A stretch of DNA of 64,000 nt, from NCBI GenBank assembly GCA_024516035.1, contig CM044958.1, positions 5,846,574-5,910,573 on the forward strand. The letters run 5' to 3'. Source of the DNA: Bactericera cockerelli (taxonomy: Eukaryota; Arthropoda; Insecta; Hemiptera; Triozidae). How positions within the stretch are numbered: position 1 is the first letter of the stretch; each line of letters opens with the position of its first letter. The notes beneath the pieces were generated by a model. The model saw only the letters and a program-made list of their open reading frames with translations, was not told the DNA's origin and ran no database searches. A program made the translations under genes and the position numbers. Below are positions 9,393-18,860 of this stretch, piece after piece.

Positions 9393-9704
9393 GCCCCTTA
9401 TCAAATTTTAATTGTTAATGTTGTTTTAATTGTAAATATTTTGTATTATACTTTCCAACTGTTTTTATATCCCGTTATCAAGGGTGGTGCGGAAGAGAAT
9501 GCCAAAGGCATTATCACCACCCTTGATCAAACTTTGTTTATATTTGATTAATTATACCTTTTGACTGTACCTGTATATAAAAATTGTAAATAAAGATTGA
9601 TCTAAATTGTTGAATAATAATAATAATAATAATAATCATTTTATCATCATCAATTTACGTCTTCTTATTTATTTTTAAAGACAGTACATAAGTACACTGT
9701 CTTT

Positions 9705-10232
9705 ACATATCGTCGCTTAAGAAGAGGTACCTCGTAAGTCCGAATTTTTCGATATTGCGTTTTTGGTATCGTTAGAATCGGAAAAAAATATCGAATTTCT
9801 TAAAATCGGTTTTATATGACCATTCAAATACAAAAAATGACACAATAATCGATTAAAGTTTACCTCGTAAATCGATATTTTTGTTTTGAAGAAAATTTCT
9901 GGTGAGACCTCGTATCTCCAATCAGTCATATAAGTGTATTGTGTAAAATAAATCAGAGATACGAGGTACCTCTATAAAAAATGCACACATGCTTTTCTGA
10001 AAATTTTACAAGAATCACTTGAGAGGTACCTCGTATGTCCGATATCTCCTAAAAATACAAGTTTTATCAAAAAAATAGTAATTTCAATCGATAAAACAGG
10101 TATATGTTTATGGTTAAACTGATTTTTTTATTTTTTTTAAACCTGCCCACAATTTTATAATCAGTTTTTACTGTCTCCTGAAAAGTTCAAAAATCGGACT
10201 TACGAGGTACCTCTTCTTAAGCGACGATATGT
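9705..10232. mobile_element. Non-autonomous inverted-repeat DNA element with GGTACCTC motifs
   Basis: Terminal inverted repeats of about 39 bp start ACATATCGTCGCTTAAGAAG and continue with AGGTACCTCGTAAGTCC; the right end at 10194-10232 is the exact reverse. ACTGTCTTTA words continue the symmetry just outside, offset by seven bases on the right. Inside, the word GAGGTACCTCGTA or a decayed form recurs at about 9862, 9905, 9950 (inverted) and 10022. There is no transposase. I could not define a convincing TSD or superfamily. Confidence 0.75.
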
Positions 10233-10235
10233 GGT

Positions 10236-10300
10236 ATGTAAAGACAGTGGTGTAAACGTCATTCCTCCACCGTCTGGGATACCATTGTTCACGATGACGC
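10236..10300 (-). repeat. Inverted partner of the window start (1-63)
   Basis: The reverse complement of this block begins GCGTCATCGTGAACAATGG and ends ACTGTCTTTACAT, parallel to 1-63. See that entry for the two readings. Confidence 0.55.
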
Positions 10301-10320
10301 TACCCTATGATGATGATTTA

Positions 10321-10350
10321 TTTTTTCTTTTGCTTTTGTTGCAGGTAAGT
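10321..10350 (+). promoter_or_regulatory. Fused splice acceptor-donor sequence (recursive-site-like)
   Basis: A T-rich tract runs into GTTGCAG and immediately into GTAAGT (CAG 10342-10344, GTAAGT 10345-10350). This is the juxtaposed 3'/5' splice consensus of zero-length recursive splice sites known from long insect introns. No exon is visible nearby, so it may be chance. Confidence 0.25.
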
Positions 10351-10434
10351 TGAGTTTCCCTTATTTGCTGATTATGCTTAGCTCCAGATTAAGGTAAGTC
10401 CATTACTGACATCACAAATCTGTAGAGTACTAGC

Positions 10435-10930
10435 GGCCTGCACCCGCTTCCCGACTTGCCGATACAGAATTTGTAGAACTTTTTTTTTTTTTTTGTGGGG
10501 TTTAACGTCGCTTTCAACTGCCATGGTCATATCACGACGGGGGTTTTACCCTCCATTCGCAGGAAACTCACAAACCTGCTACTCACATTGACCTCACTCA
10601 GCCTGAGTGGGGCCGGGAAAAGCCAGCGTCACGAGAATTGAAATTTGAATGGTCACCCATCCAAGTCTTAACCTCGCTGGATGTCGCTTAACTTCGGTGT
10701 TCTGAAGGGAACCGGTGTATTCAACATGCCATCGACTCTTCTAATGTAATAAAAATAGAATTCTACCATTTAAAACAAATTCGAAGAAAATCGGTTGAGT
10801 GGTTTTGGAGATACAAATGATTTAGTATATAATCTCAAAATTGCCACGTGTATAGGTACAATGTTAAACAGTAAACACTCACCAGGACGTATTGTGTCCA
10901 TAATTTGCAGTGTATTTTAATTTTTTTTTC
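10435..10930 (+). repeat. Interspersed repeat related to 35278-35480, split by a SINE
   Basis: GACTTGCCGATACAGAATTT, AATCGGTTGAGTGGTTTTGG and TGTGTCCATAATTTGCAGTG are shared in order with 35278-35470. The S1 SINE at 10480-10736 interrupts it. The family lacks a recognisable coding part. Confidence 0.65.
10480..10736 (-). mobile_element. 5S-headed SINE family S1, near-complete copy
   Basis: The minus strand carries a 5S-rRNA-like head from about 10736 (lacking its first bases) with GTTGAATACACCGGTTCC, GAAGTTAAGCGACATCC (box A region) and ACTTGGATGGGTGACC (box C region). The shared core and an A-tail (T15 at 10480-10494) follow. Confidence 0.9.
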
Positions 10931-10979
10931 TCCATCTTTTTAACTTCTGTTGTTGTTTTATATATTAATTGACAGTTGT

Positions 10980-11665
10980 AACTGAAAAACTGGTTCATTC
11001 CATGTAAGATGATTTTTCAGGAACTAAAAAAAACTAATAACTATTGAAGGAATTAATATTTTTCCATTATTTTTTTTTAAATGAAAGCTATGGTTATAAG
11101 AAAATTGCTGTAACAGGTTCCACAAAGTTTTTTTCTACCTTAAATAAGTTTTTTTAAGTTTAATTTTGGAATGAGTGAGTTTTGACACAGAATTTGGAAA
11201 TGAGCAAGTTTTGCAACGGAAACTTTTGGAATGAATCAGTTTTTACACAAACACTCTAATTTTCACCTGATATACAAACCAGATTTTACCCTTGTATTGT
11301 ATAGGTCCATTTTCAACAAAATAATTACAAAACTCAACAAATTTCACAAATTACACGTCTGCTTTCTCATTTTCCTTTCCATAAAATTCACAATTTAGCC
11401 TCACTCTGCAATGTAAACAAATGGAGGTCACGTGATGTAATGCTGCATTCTGATTGGTTGTTTGGAATGAGCTAGTTTTTAACACGGAACTGTGGATGGA
11501 ATGAACAAGTTTTGCAGCAAAAACGTTATTCCTACGCAGTTCTTTTATGGCATCAAATGCTTTTTTCCACGTTATTCTTTCATATCCTTGTAGCCCTCAG
11601 CGCACTCTTTCCAGTGATGCCCATAACTCAAAAAAAGTCTAGGGTGGTCATGAGCGAGTTTTTCT
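10980..11665. repeat. Dispersed GGAATGAGCAAGTTTT motif cluster
   Basis: A 25-28 base motif with core TGGAATGA-C-AGTTTT recurs near 11166, 11194, 11225, 11462 and 11496. A weaker copy is near 11650 and an inverted one near 10990. Spacing is 28-30 bases in the first group and irregular later. No coding frame accompanies it. Confidence 0.6.
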
Positions 11666-12049
11666 GTGGAAGGCCTCAAATATAACTAGCACCAGTAGCA
11701 CCTGTTTATAAACACCCGTTAGGTATTTATGATTTTTATTATTTTAAATATTGTCTATGCTCCATCAGTAACTCGACACCATCTTCATTAGCTCATCACT
11801 TAATTCCGCCAATTCCGGTCGTGTGTCTCCTATTAAATCCCGCCGCCCCTAGAGTCTATTAAATTAAAGCCTACGTCAGCACGTGTCCTGATGACGTCAC
11901 TTGTTGCATTCATATGATAATTAAATAATAGAGCCTGTTCGTCCTGCAGGAATGAACCACTCATTCCTTTATTCCTAAGTGTATGTCGGTAAAGTAATAC
12001 AGCGTCATCATATTGTCAGCTTATGCAGGGCCGGATTAACCTTCCGCAG

Positions 12050-12175
12050 GGGCCCAGGAAAAAATATAAAATTGAAATCGGAGCAAAAAAAAAATATTTT
12101 TTTTACAAAAACGAACACAATACTTCCGATTTCTAAGTAATATTAGAAATTTCTCGGAAGTAATATTTCCTGAAT
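12050..12175 (-). repeat. Fragment of the 34760-type repeat
   Basis: Reversed, it gives GAGAAATTTCTAATATTA and GTATTGTGTTCGTTTTTG, as at 34772-34820. Confidence 0.6.
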
Positions 12176-12184
12176 ACCCTAAAC

Positions 12185-12245
12185 CGCTTGCATTGGCAGT
12201 CAAGTGGTTAAGATGCTAGTCTGTCTTGAAAGACTTGCATTTTTT
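12185..12245 (+). mobile_element. SINE family S3, head only
   Basis: GCATTGGCAGTCAAGTGG and TTAAGATGCTAGTCTG form the A-box side of the S3 head; the rest is lost. Confidence 0.7.
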
Positions 12246-12267
12246 TCAACACATGACCGTACCGTGC

Positions 12268-12478
12268 ACTGGTGGTCAAGTGGTGAAGGTAATCCACGTA
12301 GCGTGGGGATCCGTCGCGCGTCGGTTCGAATTCCACCCAAAGAATCCCATGCATTTTTCCTTACTTACTTGAGAATATGACCATATATTAATAAGAGTCT
12401 GAGGGTTAGGTGGTAAAAAATACTTAAGCATTAAACTCGTCTGATGTTTACCTTCCACTAAAGAGTATTATTGTATAT
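12268..12478 (+). mobile_element. SINE family S3, complete but diverged
   Basis: The head GCACTGGTGGTCAAGTGG, B box CGGTTCGAATTCCACC and the full tail to CTTCCACTAAAGAG plus (ATT)-like end are all present, with many substitutions. Confidence 0.85.
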
Positions 12479-12729
12479 TATTACAATAAAAGCGTCAATA
12501 AAATTCACTGAGGGGGGTCTCCGCGTAACTTATACCTATGGATACTCGATAGGTTGTCGTACTTTTATGTCACAGCTCTTTTGTTTCGACATTAAAAAAA
12601 TATAGAGGTGTATATTTAGTATAAATTTCCACGAATTAATGTATTATATCCAGTGTATGTTCTCCAAAGAGCAGGGCCCGTACCACGTGCCACAAGTGCT
12701 ACTATTTTAAATCTGGCCCTGAGTTTATG

Positions 12730-13842
12730 CAAAATACTTATAATTAGGGACACTGTAAGTAATAATGGGGATGTCTAACATCCTCTTGACAACACTCAGG
12801 GCTCAGGATATCCGGATTCTGCAGAGGAAGGTTGAATAAGTTTTGCTTTTTTCCCGGACATCTTTACAGTTTGGACGCGATTATTACCGAGTGTCCAAAA
12901 GTGAATTATTTATAATATTATTGCTGAAACTCATAGTTAATCGCTAATCGGAGTGTTAACTAGAGATCCTTTATTAAGTCTAATTTAGAAATTATTTGAT
13001 GATTATTCCAGTGCATATAGTGCTAATCGAGTAAATTGAGTTTTAGATTTAAGCGCTTGTTTCACACTGGTGAAATTTTGTTTGCTTCAATATTAAAAAC
13101 TCTGATTGGTTGATTCAAAACTGTACACAAAAAAAGATGGCTGTGAACGATATTGTAGAATCAGCATTTTAATTTTGACTATTATGCATCGCAAAATTCT
13201 AAATTTTAACGCTCGAGTAGAAGCTTAATCGGTCAATTAATATTTGTGAAGTTAGTCTGACTATGCACTAGGACCTAAAATTATCTCAGGCTTAGCTTAA
13301 CTTTAAAAATACTTTAATCCTTTTTCATAATAGTGGCCCTAAGTGATTCCATGCTATCGAGAAAATGCATTCAATTTTTTCGATTCATAACAAAAGGATA
13401 AGATTTCAGGTGCACTTTCTGATCTCTGATTTAAGGCTTTCCTTTTTCTTAAAATCACTTCCGATGAGACAAATTTCGGTCAAGGTCATTTGAAAGATCT
13501 GGGTCGCCAGTACCTCAGGTGTCAGGTGTGTGACATAGATACACTCATAATATGACAAAAGAAATTATTGAGAGCTTTTTACAAAAAAAAGAAAAAAAAA
13601 AAAAAAAAAAAAAGACAACAATAAACTAAATAAAATTTCAGGAAAACAGAAAAAGGTCTTGCACAATTGGTTAATACCCTGTCAAGAAGGGTTCCTTCAT
13701 TTGGTTATAACTTATAACCCTTTGATTTAGAATTATCACCACAAAATCTATACGTATTAGCCTCTTTGGTTTATAATCCCTGCCGGGGTAGATATTATGA
13801 ACCCTTGAGTTTATATTTGAAATAGTGGCGGCTCACAAAGAC
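12730..13842. other. Long stretch without recognised elements
   Basis: Moderately AT-rich with an A-run at about 13588-13612. No open frame above background and no repeat partner noticed. Confidence 0.3.
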
Positions 13843-13856
13843 TTTTAGGAAAAGCT

Positions 13857-14015
13857 GCCGACCTCAGTAGCTTCATCGATAATGCGGCAGACTTGTAACC
13901 CAGAGGTCGCTGGTTCAAGTCCCGGTCCCAGCGTAGATTTAGTAAAGCGAGTTTGAGTAGTTGTGATATCATCACGAAAGCGATTAACACAAGTTTAGTA
14001 TGATAACTTATTTTA
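13857..14015 (+). mobile_element. SINE family S4, complete with 14-bp TSD
   Basis: The head GCCGACCTCAGTAGCTTCAT, B box GGTTCAAGTCCCGG and tail TTAGTAAAGCGAGTTTGAG through GATTAACACAAG are complete. TTTTAGGAAAAGCT at 13843-13856 is repeated exactly at 14016-14029, which fixes both boundaries and proves retroposition. Confidence 0.95.
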
Positions 14016-14107
14016 TTTTAGGAAAAGCTCAGGGTGTCACGCATAAATATTCAAATGTTTTTATTGATGTTTTTTCAATAGGTTTAAAATTAAAAGTAAT
14101 TATGTAC

Positions 14108-14326
14108 CTATGTATTCTTTCTTTCTGATCCCTTTATTAATACATACATTCGCCGCTGATTGAGGCATAACCCTATCCTTTTCCAGTTCTCCATCAACCT
14201 CAGGATATCAGGCATACATATCCTATCTTCCTGATCTAAACCCTTTATTAATTCATACATTCGCCACTGACTGAGGCATAACCCTATCCTTTTCCAATTC
14301 TCCATCAAACTCAGGATTTGAGGCAT
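14108..14326 (-). repeat. 111-bp tandem repeat with open coding frame
   Basis: Two units of 37 codons keep one frame on the minus strand from ATG at 14326 to the stop at 14108. Each contains LMENWKRIGLCLxQxRMY and an LIKG ending. Upstream codons (DPGRKDTLHIR) look like the end of a third unit. The unit length is a multiple of three and the peptide is conserved (about 28 of 37 residues), which could mean coding selection or simply a recent duplication. I do not recognise the protein. Confidence 0.6.
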
Positions 14327-14534
14327 ACGTATGTGTAATGTATCCTTTCTTCCTGGGTCCTACACACGTGGTTCTTCCGGTATGCAGGTGACACTTCTAT
14401 CCTGAAATCCTTTCTGTATCCTGCCTACCCGGAGTATACTACTAGTTTTATGATATCCATATTTTAACTTCACCTACAGTGTATTTTCTACACTGTCTGT
14501 TTACGTATACTTTGTCTAACATTCACTACGTGCC

Positions 14535-14686
14535 GAACTCCGAGGCTCAGAGTCTTATTATTATGTGGTCACAAACTCAAATAAATGAGGAACAATTCAT
14601 GCATTGGATGGGATTCGAACCGACGGATCCCTTCGCTACCTGGATTACCAGAATAGCGCCTTAACCACTTGACTACCAGTGCACTT
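14535..14686 (-). mobile_element. SINE family S3, 3'-truncated copy
   Basis: The minus strand reads GCACTGGTAGTCAAGTGG, GGTTCGAATCCCATCC and GTTTGTGACCACATAATAAT, then breaks off after ACTCTGAG. It faces the plus-strand tail copy at 14737. Confidence 0.9.
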
Positions 14687-14736
14687 AACAGTGAGATAAC
14701 TTGCTGAGTTTGGGAAACATAGGATGGAGCGTGTTC

Positions 14737-14850
14737 ATTTTTTTCCTCATTGATTTGAGTTTGTGGTCACATAATAATAAAACTCTGAGGGTTAGGTGGT
14801 AGAAAATGCTTTGAGCATTTTCTCGCCTGGTAGTTATTATTATAATTGTA
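14737..14850 (+). mobile_element. SINE family S3, tail only
   Basis: TTTGAGTTTGTGGTCACATA, CTGAGGGTTAGGTGG and CTCGCCTGGTAGTTATT match the S3 tail. Confidence 0.85.
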
Positions 14851-14899
14851 TACAAGTTGGTACCACGTTTATATCTGCAACCCGGGTATTTTAATATCA

Positions 14900-15370
14900 A
14901 CCTCAGGTGTTAACCCTATTCTCTGTGACCTTGGAATGAGCGGTATAAATCACAAATACCTTTTCCCTCCATAAAAACCCTTTCTCGCAAATATCCCTTC
15001 CCTCCAATAACCAATAACCCTTTTGAAAATACGTAGTATGGTCTATTGTAAAAACACGTGAACCAAATGCCAAGGGTTCAACCGAAAAAACACACCTTGA
15101 CTACCCCTTTTTCCCTCAAAATTTAATTTTATTCATGAAAACCCGCATAAAATGTCAAATGTTATGTGTAGCAATGATATTTTTCTTTTCAAATTTGATG
15201 TGTATCTCTGGGCAGATGTTTTTGGAGGATCCCAATCTTGGCTGTTGTAATTGAAAATTGTTACTTCTAGGTAGAAGACTCCCACATGGAAATCCTTATG
15301 TATCGCTAGTGGTGGCTAGGCCGGTCATTCTTCATACAGACAAGGATTTTTTCAAATCATAATACATACT
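14900..15370. other. Stretch without recognised elements
   Basis: No repeat partner, splice-bounded frame or hairpin of note was found. Confidence 0.3.
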
Positions 15371-15690
15371 GAGCGCACGAATAGCTCAGTGGTTAAGCAC
15401 TCACTTGCCATGCGGAAGGTCCCGGGTTCGAACCCCCGTGCCGACAAAAAAAATTGTATTCAAAATTTGATTACAGTTGTTTGTAAGGGATTCCTTCCGG
15501 TGCGCTCGTGTTGATCCACCACCTAAATGGGAAGTTGGGAATTATTGTGTCTCTTCTCGCCCATCAGAGGGGAGCCCATGTGTTGTAGCCTGCCCATCCC
15601 ATACTACGGGATGGGCAGGCTAAAACACAGACCACAAGCGTCTACAGTAGCTCCTGTTTCATGGCTACGAAATAAAAAAGGCTGTTAAAT
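15371..15690 (+). mobile_element. SINE family S5, complete reference copy
   Basis: The tRNA-like head GCACGAATAGCTCAGTGG (A box), GCTTGCCATGCGGAAGG and CCCGGGTTCGAACCCCCG (B box with paired T-arm) is followed by an unrelated body and a long hairpin at 15587-15621. It ends at TGGCTACGAAATAAAAAAGG. The other two copies are at 3412 and 4875, both minus. Confidence 0.9.
15587..15621. repeat. Perfect 14-bp GC-rich hairpin in the S5 tail
   Basis: AGCCTGCCCATCCC, a 7-base loop, then the exact reverse complement. It may help RNA stability or reverse-transcriptase recruitment; that role is inference. Confidence 0.85.
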
Positions 15691-16041
15691 ACTCATATTT
15701 AAAAAAAAAGACAAACAGACTTGACATAAATTAATGACCAACATTCATCACAACCGTCACCAGAAAATCTATTTCAGCACACAAATCTACTAATCCACCC
15801 TCCAGAATTAGATCTACTTCTCAACCCTCGAGAAAAGGCTACAAAAATACATTTTTGTAAAAACAACCTATGCAAATACTCGTACATTAACGTAATGCTC
15901 ATCTGGCTAATGTATGCATAATTAAAAATTTCGAGTAAGTACATTAATGAGTCCTCTAACTCTATTTTCAAAATAAACATAGTGGGACGTTTCAGTCCTA
16001 ACTGTGTATAGCAAACACAAAACTCTAAATATAACTGTACA
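15691..16041. other. Stretch without recognised elements
   Basis: AT-rich; no gene or repeat partner seen. Confidence 0.3.
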
Positions 16042-16101
16042 GTACTGTACAGGGCCGTATCCAGGATTTTCGTCAGGGGCGGGACCAAATAGTGTACCTA
16101 A

Positions 16102-16479
16102 TAATAATAATTATAATAATAATAATTACTATACCGCTGTCAAGATCCACAAGTATCAAGATCTGGCCATAGAGATCTCCAACATGTGGAATGTGGAATC
16201 TGTCGAAACGATCCCAATCGTCATGTCTACCAATGGCCTGATTAACCCAAGCTTCTACATCCACTCGAAGAAAATTGCACTACCACCTCCCCTTGTCCAC
16301 CAGATCCAGAAATCAGTTCTTCTTGAAAACTGCCGTCTTGTTCGCAAATTTCTATCACATTCTCCTGACTCAAATCAAATAATTTAATCTATGTTTGCTA
16401 TGAAAATAGCCCATAGATTCAAAATGTAACATACCATTGTAATAAATATGAGAAATAAAATGAAATAATAATAATGTAA
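16102..16479 (+). mobile_element. 5'-truncated LINE fragment inside the hAT MITE
   Basis: TGTACCTAA at 16093-16101 is repeated exactly at 16480-16488, a 9-bp TSD. The insert starts with (TAA)n and ends in an AATAATAATAA tail. Its coding remnant is described separately. Confidence 0.8.
16127..16387 (+). pseudogene. LINE C-terminal coding remnant
   Basis: About 85 codons (VKIHKYQDLAIEISNMWN, then PIVMSTNGLINPSF and LLENCRLVRKFL) end at the TAA at 16385-16387. The pattern KYQDLxxEIxxMW followed by a PxVxxxxGxI stretch and RxVRKFL is one I associate with the C-termini of some invertebrate LINE polyproteins. The clade is uncertain. All catalytic domains are missing, so the fragment has no function of its own. 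The frame is open because the insertion is short and fairly recent. Confidence 0.5.
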
Positions 16480-16619
16480 TGTACCTAAAAAAAACCAAGG
16501 CAGGGGGGCCCGGGACCGTAGCCTGCGTTCAAGTGAGAATTTCGAGGGGGGCTAAGCTCGATGGGGGGGCCCCCTTGCCCCCCCTTAAACACGGCCCTGT
16601 TACTGTACACCCCCCTGTT

Positions 16620-17221
16620 TTCTGTTTTGAAACATCTCTTTCACACCCCTTTTTCGAATGCTTCTGAAATGTCTTCAGTAATACTGTAAATGTTAATGTT
16701 TTCAGTAATAATAAATAGCATAAAATATAACTGTCGCACAACTGTCATGCTAGTCTCCCCCATTTTTGCCTCCCCCTCGAATTTCACCTCTGATTTTCTG
16801 TCAAGATCTCAAGATATTTCTGCAGATGATGCTAATGTCGCCCCCTCAAAGGTTCTTCTGATTCATACTAGAGATGTTATCCAGATTAAAAGCTATTTCT
16901 TAAAAACAATGACTTCCTATTCTTTCTCTCTCTCTCTGTCATGTACCTACCTATAGTGCCAAAATAGTCATATTGTATTTTGTACAAGAAAGTAACAAAA
17001 AGAGATTACTTTTGTAATGATTTTTTTTTTTTGGTATTGGTGGTCAAAACCATTACATACAGTCATCGCAATAAACTAACGTGAACGTTTATGAAAAATT
17101 TCTTAAAGTATGTAAAAATAATCTCTGAGAAACGAAACATAGGAAATTCCATCAGGATAAAAGAGAAAGAACTCCTTTACCAATTTCATTAGGGAAAGAT
17201 AATATCGTGTTCCCTACAATA
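16620..17221. other. Stretch without recognised elements
   Basis: Contains short CT-rich pieces (about 16922-16940) and a T-run near 17022. No gene seen. Confidence 0.3.
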
Positions 17222-17223
17222 TA

Positions 17224-17623
17224 CAGGGTGTTTCAGAAAAGTGTGCATTAATTTTAACCACGTATTTTATGTACCATTTTAGGGGGGGTCAACTCTATAA
17301 CAAAATGGGCGAAAGGGCCAAAAAAGTACGGCCTATTTTCTTTCAGTTAACCCCCCTGTGGCCGTCCCTGAAAGTGCAATGACCTCAATTCTCACATCAA
17401 AATAACGGCGTCATCTTGTATTGGGAGTCAATTTTTTTCCGCGTTTCAATAACTCTAACAGGTAAGGCGTAATTCAAAATCTAAGATTTTTTTAAAGAAC
17501 CTTTAGAGATGTGTATCTCCCTTATGAAGCACTTTCGCCCATTTTGTTATAGAGTTGACCCCCCCTAAAATGGTACATAAAATACGTGGTAAAAATTAAT
17601 GCACACTTTTCTGAAACACCCTG
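17224..17623. mobile_element. MITE with 92-bp terminal inverted repeats and TA target site
   Basis: CAGGGTGTTTCAGAAAAGTG starts a 92-base arm that is repeated in reverse at 17532-17623 with about one mismatch. TA (within TATA) borders both ends, as for Tc1/mariner-type integration. The high arm identity indicates recent activity. The central part of about 215 bp encodes nothing. Confidence 0.85.
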
Positions 17624-17922
17624 TATATACTAGGCAATATACAAATGAAAAAGTACAATGCTTTCTTTCAAAGCTTCCTCTATGAATGTCAAAATAGATT
17701 CTTCATGTTTTGTACAAGAAAGTAACAAAGAAATTTTACACTTATTATGAACTGAAGTGAAAGTTTGGCTGCATCACGAGAGGGCGATGAAAGAAAAGTT
17801 CTTAAAATATATAAAAGTAATCCCTCGGAATCGGAACAAAGAAAGCAAGTCATCTCTGCAGACAAGATCATTATGAAAAAACCATTATCTTCACAGAGAA
17901 AATTTCAATTCATCACGAAAAT

Positions 17923-18142
17923 GCACTGGTAGCTAAGTGATAAACGCTCTAGTCTGGTAATCTAGGTAGCGTAGGAATCCGTTGGTTCGAATCCCACCTA
18001 TTGCATGAATTTTTCCTCATTAATTTGAGTGTGTCACCACATAATAATAACACTCTTGAAGGTATGAGGGTTAGTTGGTAGAAAAAGGTTTGGACACTAA
18101 CCTCGCCTGGTTGTTTTACCTTCCACAAAAGACTGTTATACA
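17923..18142 (+). mobile_element. SINE family S3, complete
   Basis: The head GCACTGGTAGCTAAGTGAT, B box GGTTCGAATCCCACC and full tail to CCTTCCACAAAAGACTG are present. Confidence 0.9.
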
Positions 18143-18292
18143 ACTTATTTTCATTCCACAAAAAGGTTGTACTTTTTCGGTAACGGAGTAAAACCTATGA
18201 TACTCAAGGAAAAAAAGAAGTCCTTCTTTATCAAGGAAAATGAAAAGGTCCTATAATTATAATTTTTGTCATTATTTGGCTATCATTTTGGC

Positions 18293-18440
18293 TACCGACC
18301 TCAGTAGCTTGATCGACAAGACGGCGGACTTGTACCCTGGAGGTCGGTGGTTCAAGTCCCATGTTCCGCGTAGATTTAGTAAAGCGAGTGAGAGTAGTTG
18401 TGACATCACGAAAGTAATTAACACAAATATGATAACTTGA
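18293..18440 (+). mobile_element. SINE family S4, complete
   Basis: TACCGACCTCAGTAGCTTGA, GGTGGTTCAAGTCCCATG and AGTAAAGCGAGTGAGAG lead to AATTAACACAAATATG. The original TSD is not evident. Confidence 0.9.
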
Positions 18441-18449
18441 TAACTTTTA

Positions 18450-18860
18450 ACTGTTTGGCCTTCATTGCATCGTTCAGGATAGCAATAAGAATAATACCAA
18501 TGGTGACGATGGTTGTTGTGAATCGAAAATTCGCCTCAGTCGCGTTTTCAATTTCGGCGTTTCCCTGTAACATACTCGCGTGTATTGACACCACATGCAT
18601 TTCTAATGTCCAATGCAACTAACCTCCCATATGAAAAATAATGAATTTATTTCTCTCCCGCAGGATAAGCAGGAGAAGGAGGGAGTTTTGTACAGAAATG
18701 TGCTCAAGTGTACCGTAATAGCAGGGAAATTTCTGCAGCTGTCGTGTTCAGTTTTCGCGGGTTCTTTCCCCCCAATAGTGAAACCTCTATGGACTTGTTT
18801 ATCTCTTGATCTACTTTTACATGTGGGGGTGTACACTGTACAGGGGTGGCGTTTTTGAAA
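18450..18860. other. Less AT-rich, possibly exonic stretch
   Basis: Base composition is more balanced than in its neighbours. A polypyrimidine tract ending in CCGCAG near 18663 resembles a 3' splice site, followed by an open frame DKQEKEGVLYRNVLKCTVIA. There is no matching donor and I recognise no protein, so this is weak. Confidence 0.2.

Larger units (their letters stand above)
8511..9632 (+). mobile_element. 5'-truncated CR1/L2-like LINE
   Basis: The RT C-terminal region (8518-9351) is followed by a 3' UTR with a C19 tract, a hairpin around GGGTGGTG and CACCACCC at about 9482-9530, and an (AAT)n end at 9606-9632. A microsatellite tail instead of poly(A) is usual for CR1/L2-type elements. 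The catalytic part is absent, so this is a dead 5' truncation. Confidence 0.75.
12026..12721. mobile_element. hAT-like non-autonomous element with 8-bp TSD, filled with other repeats
   Basis: The left end CAGGGCCGGATTAACC and right end (reversed) CAGGGCCAGATTTAAAA are typical hAT termini. Flanks AGCTTATG at 12018-12025 and AGTTTATG at 12722-12729 match at seven of eight bases, as for an aged hAT target duplication. The interior is occupied by a reversed piece of the 34760-type repeat and two S3 SINE pieces. No transposase is present. Confidence 0.65.
16050..16599. mobile_element. hAT-like MITE with 8-bp TSD
   Basis: The termini are CAGGGCCGTATCC and (reversed) CAGGGCCGTGTTT. Flanks GTACTGTA at 16042-16049 and TTACTGTA at 16600-16607 agree at seven of eight positions. 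The ends are G/C-rich while the middle is a later LINE insertion (16102-16479). There is no hAT transposase. Confidence 0.75.

Noticed and set aside
18613..18858. Possible exon after CCGCAG
   Set aside because: No downstream donor and no recognisable protein; mentioned only as a GC-richer stretch.
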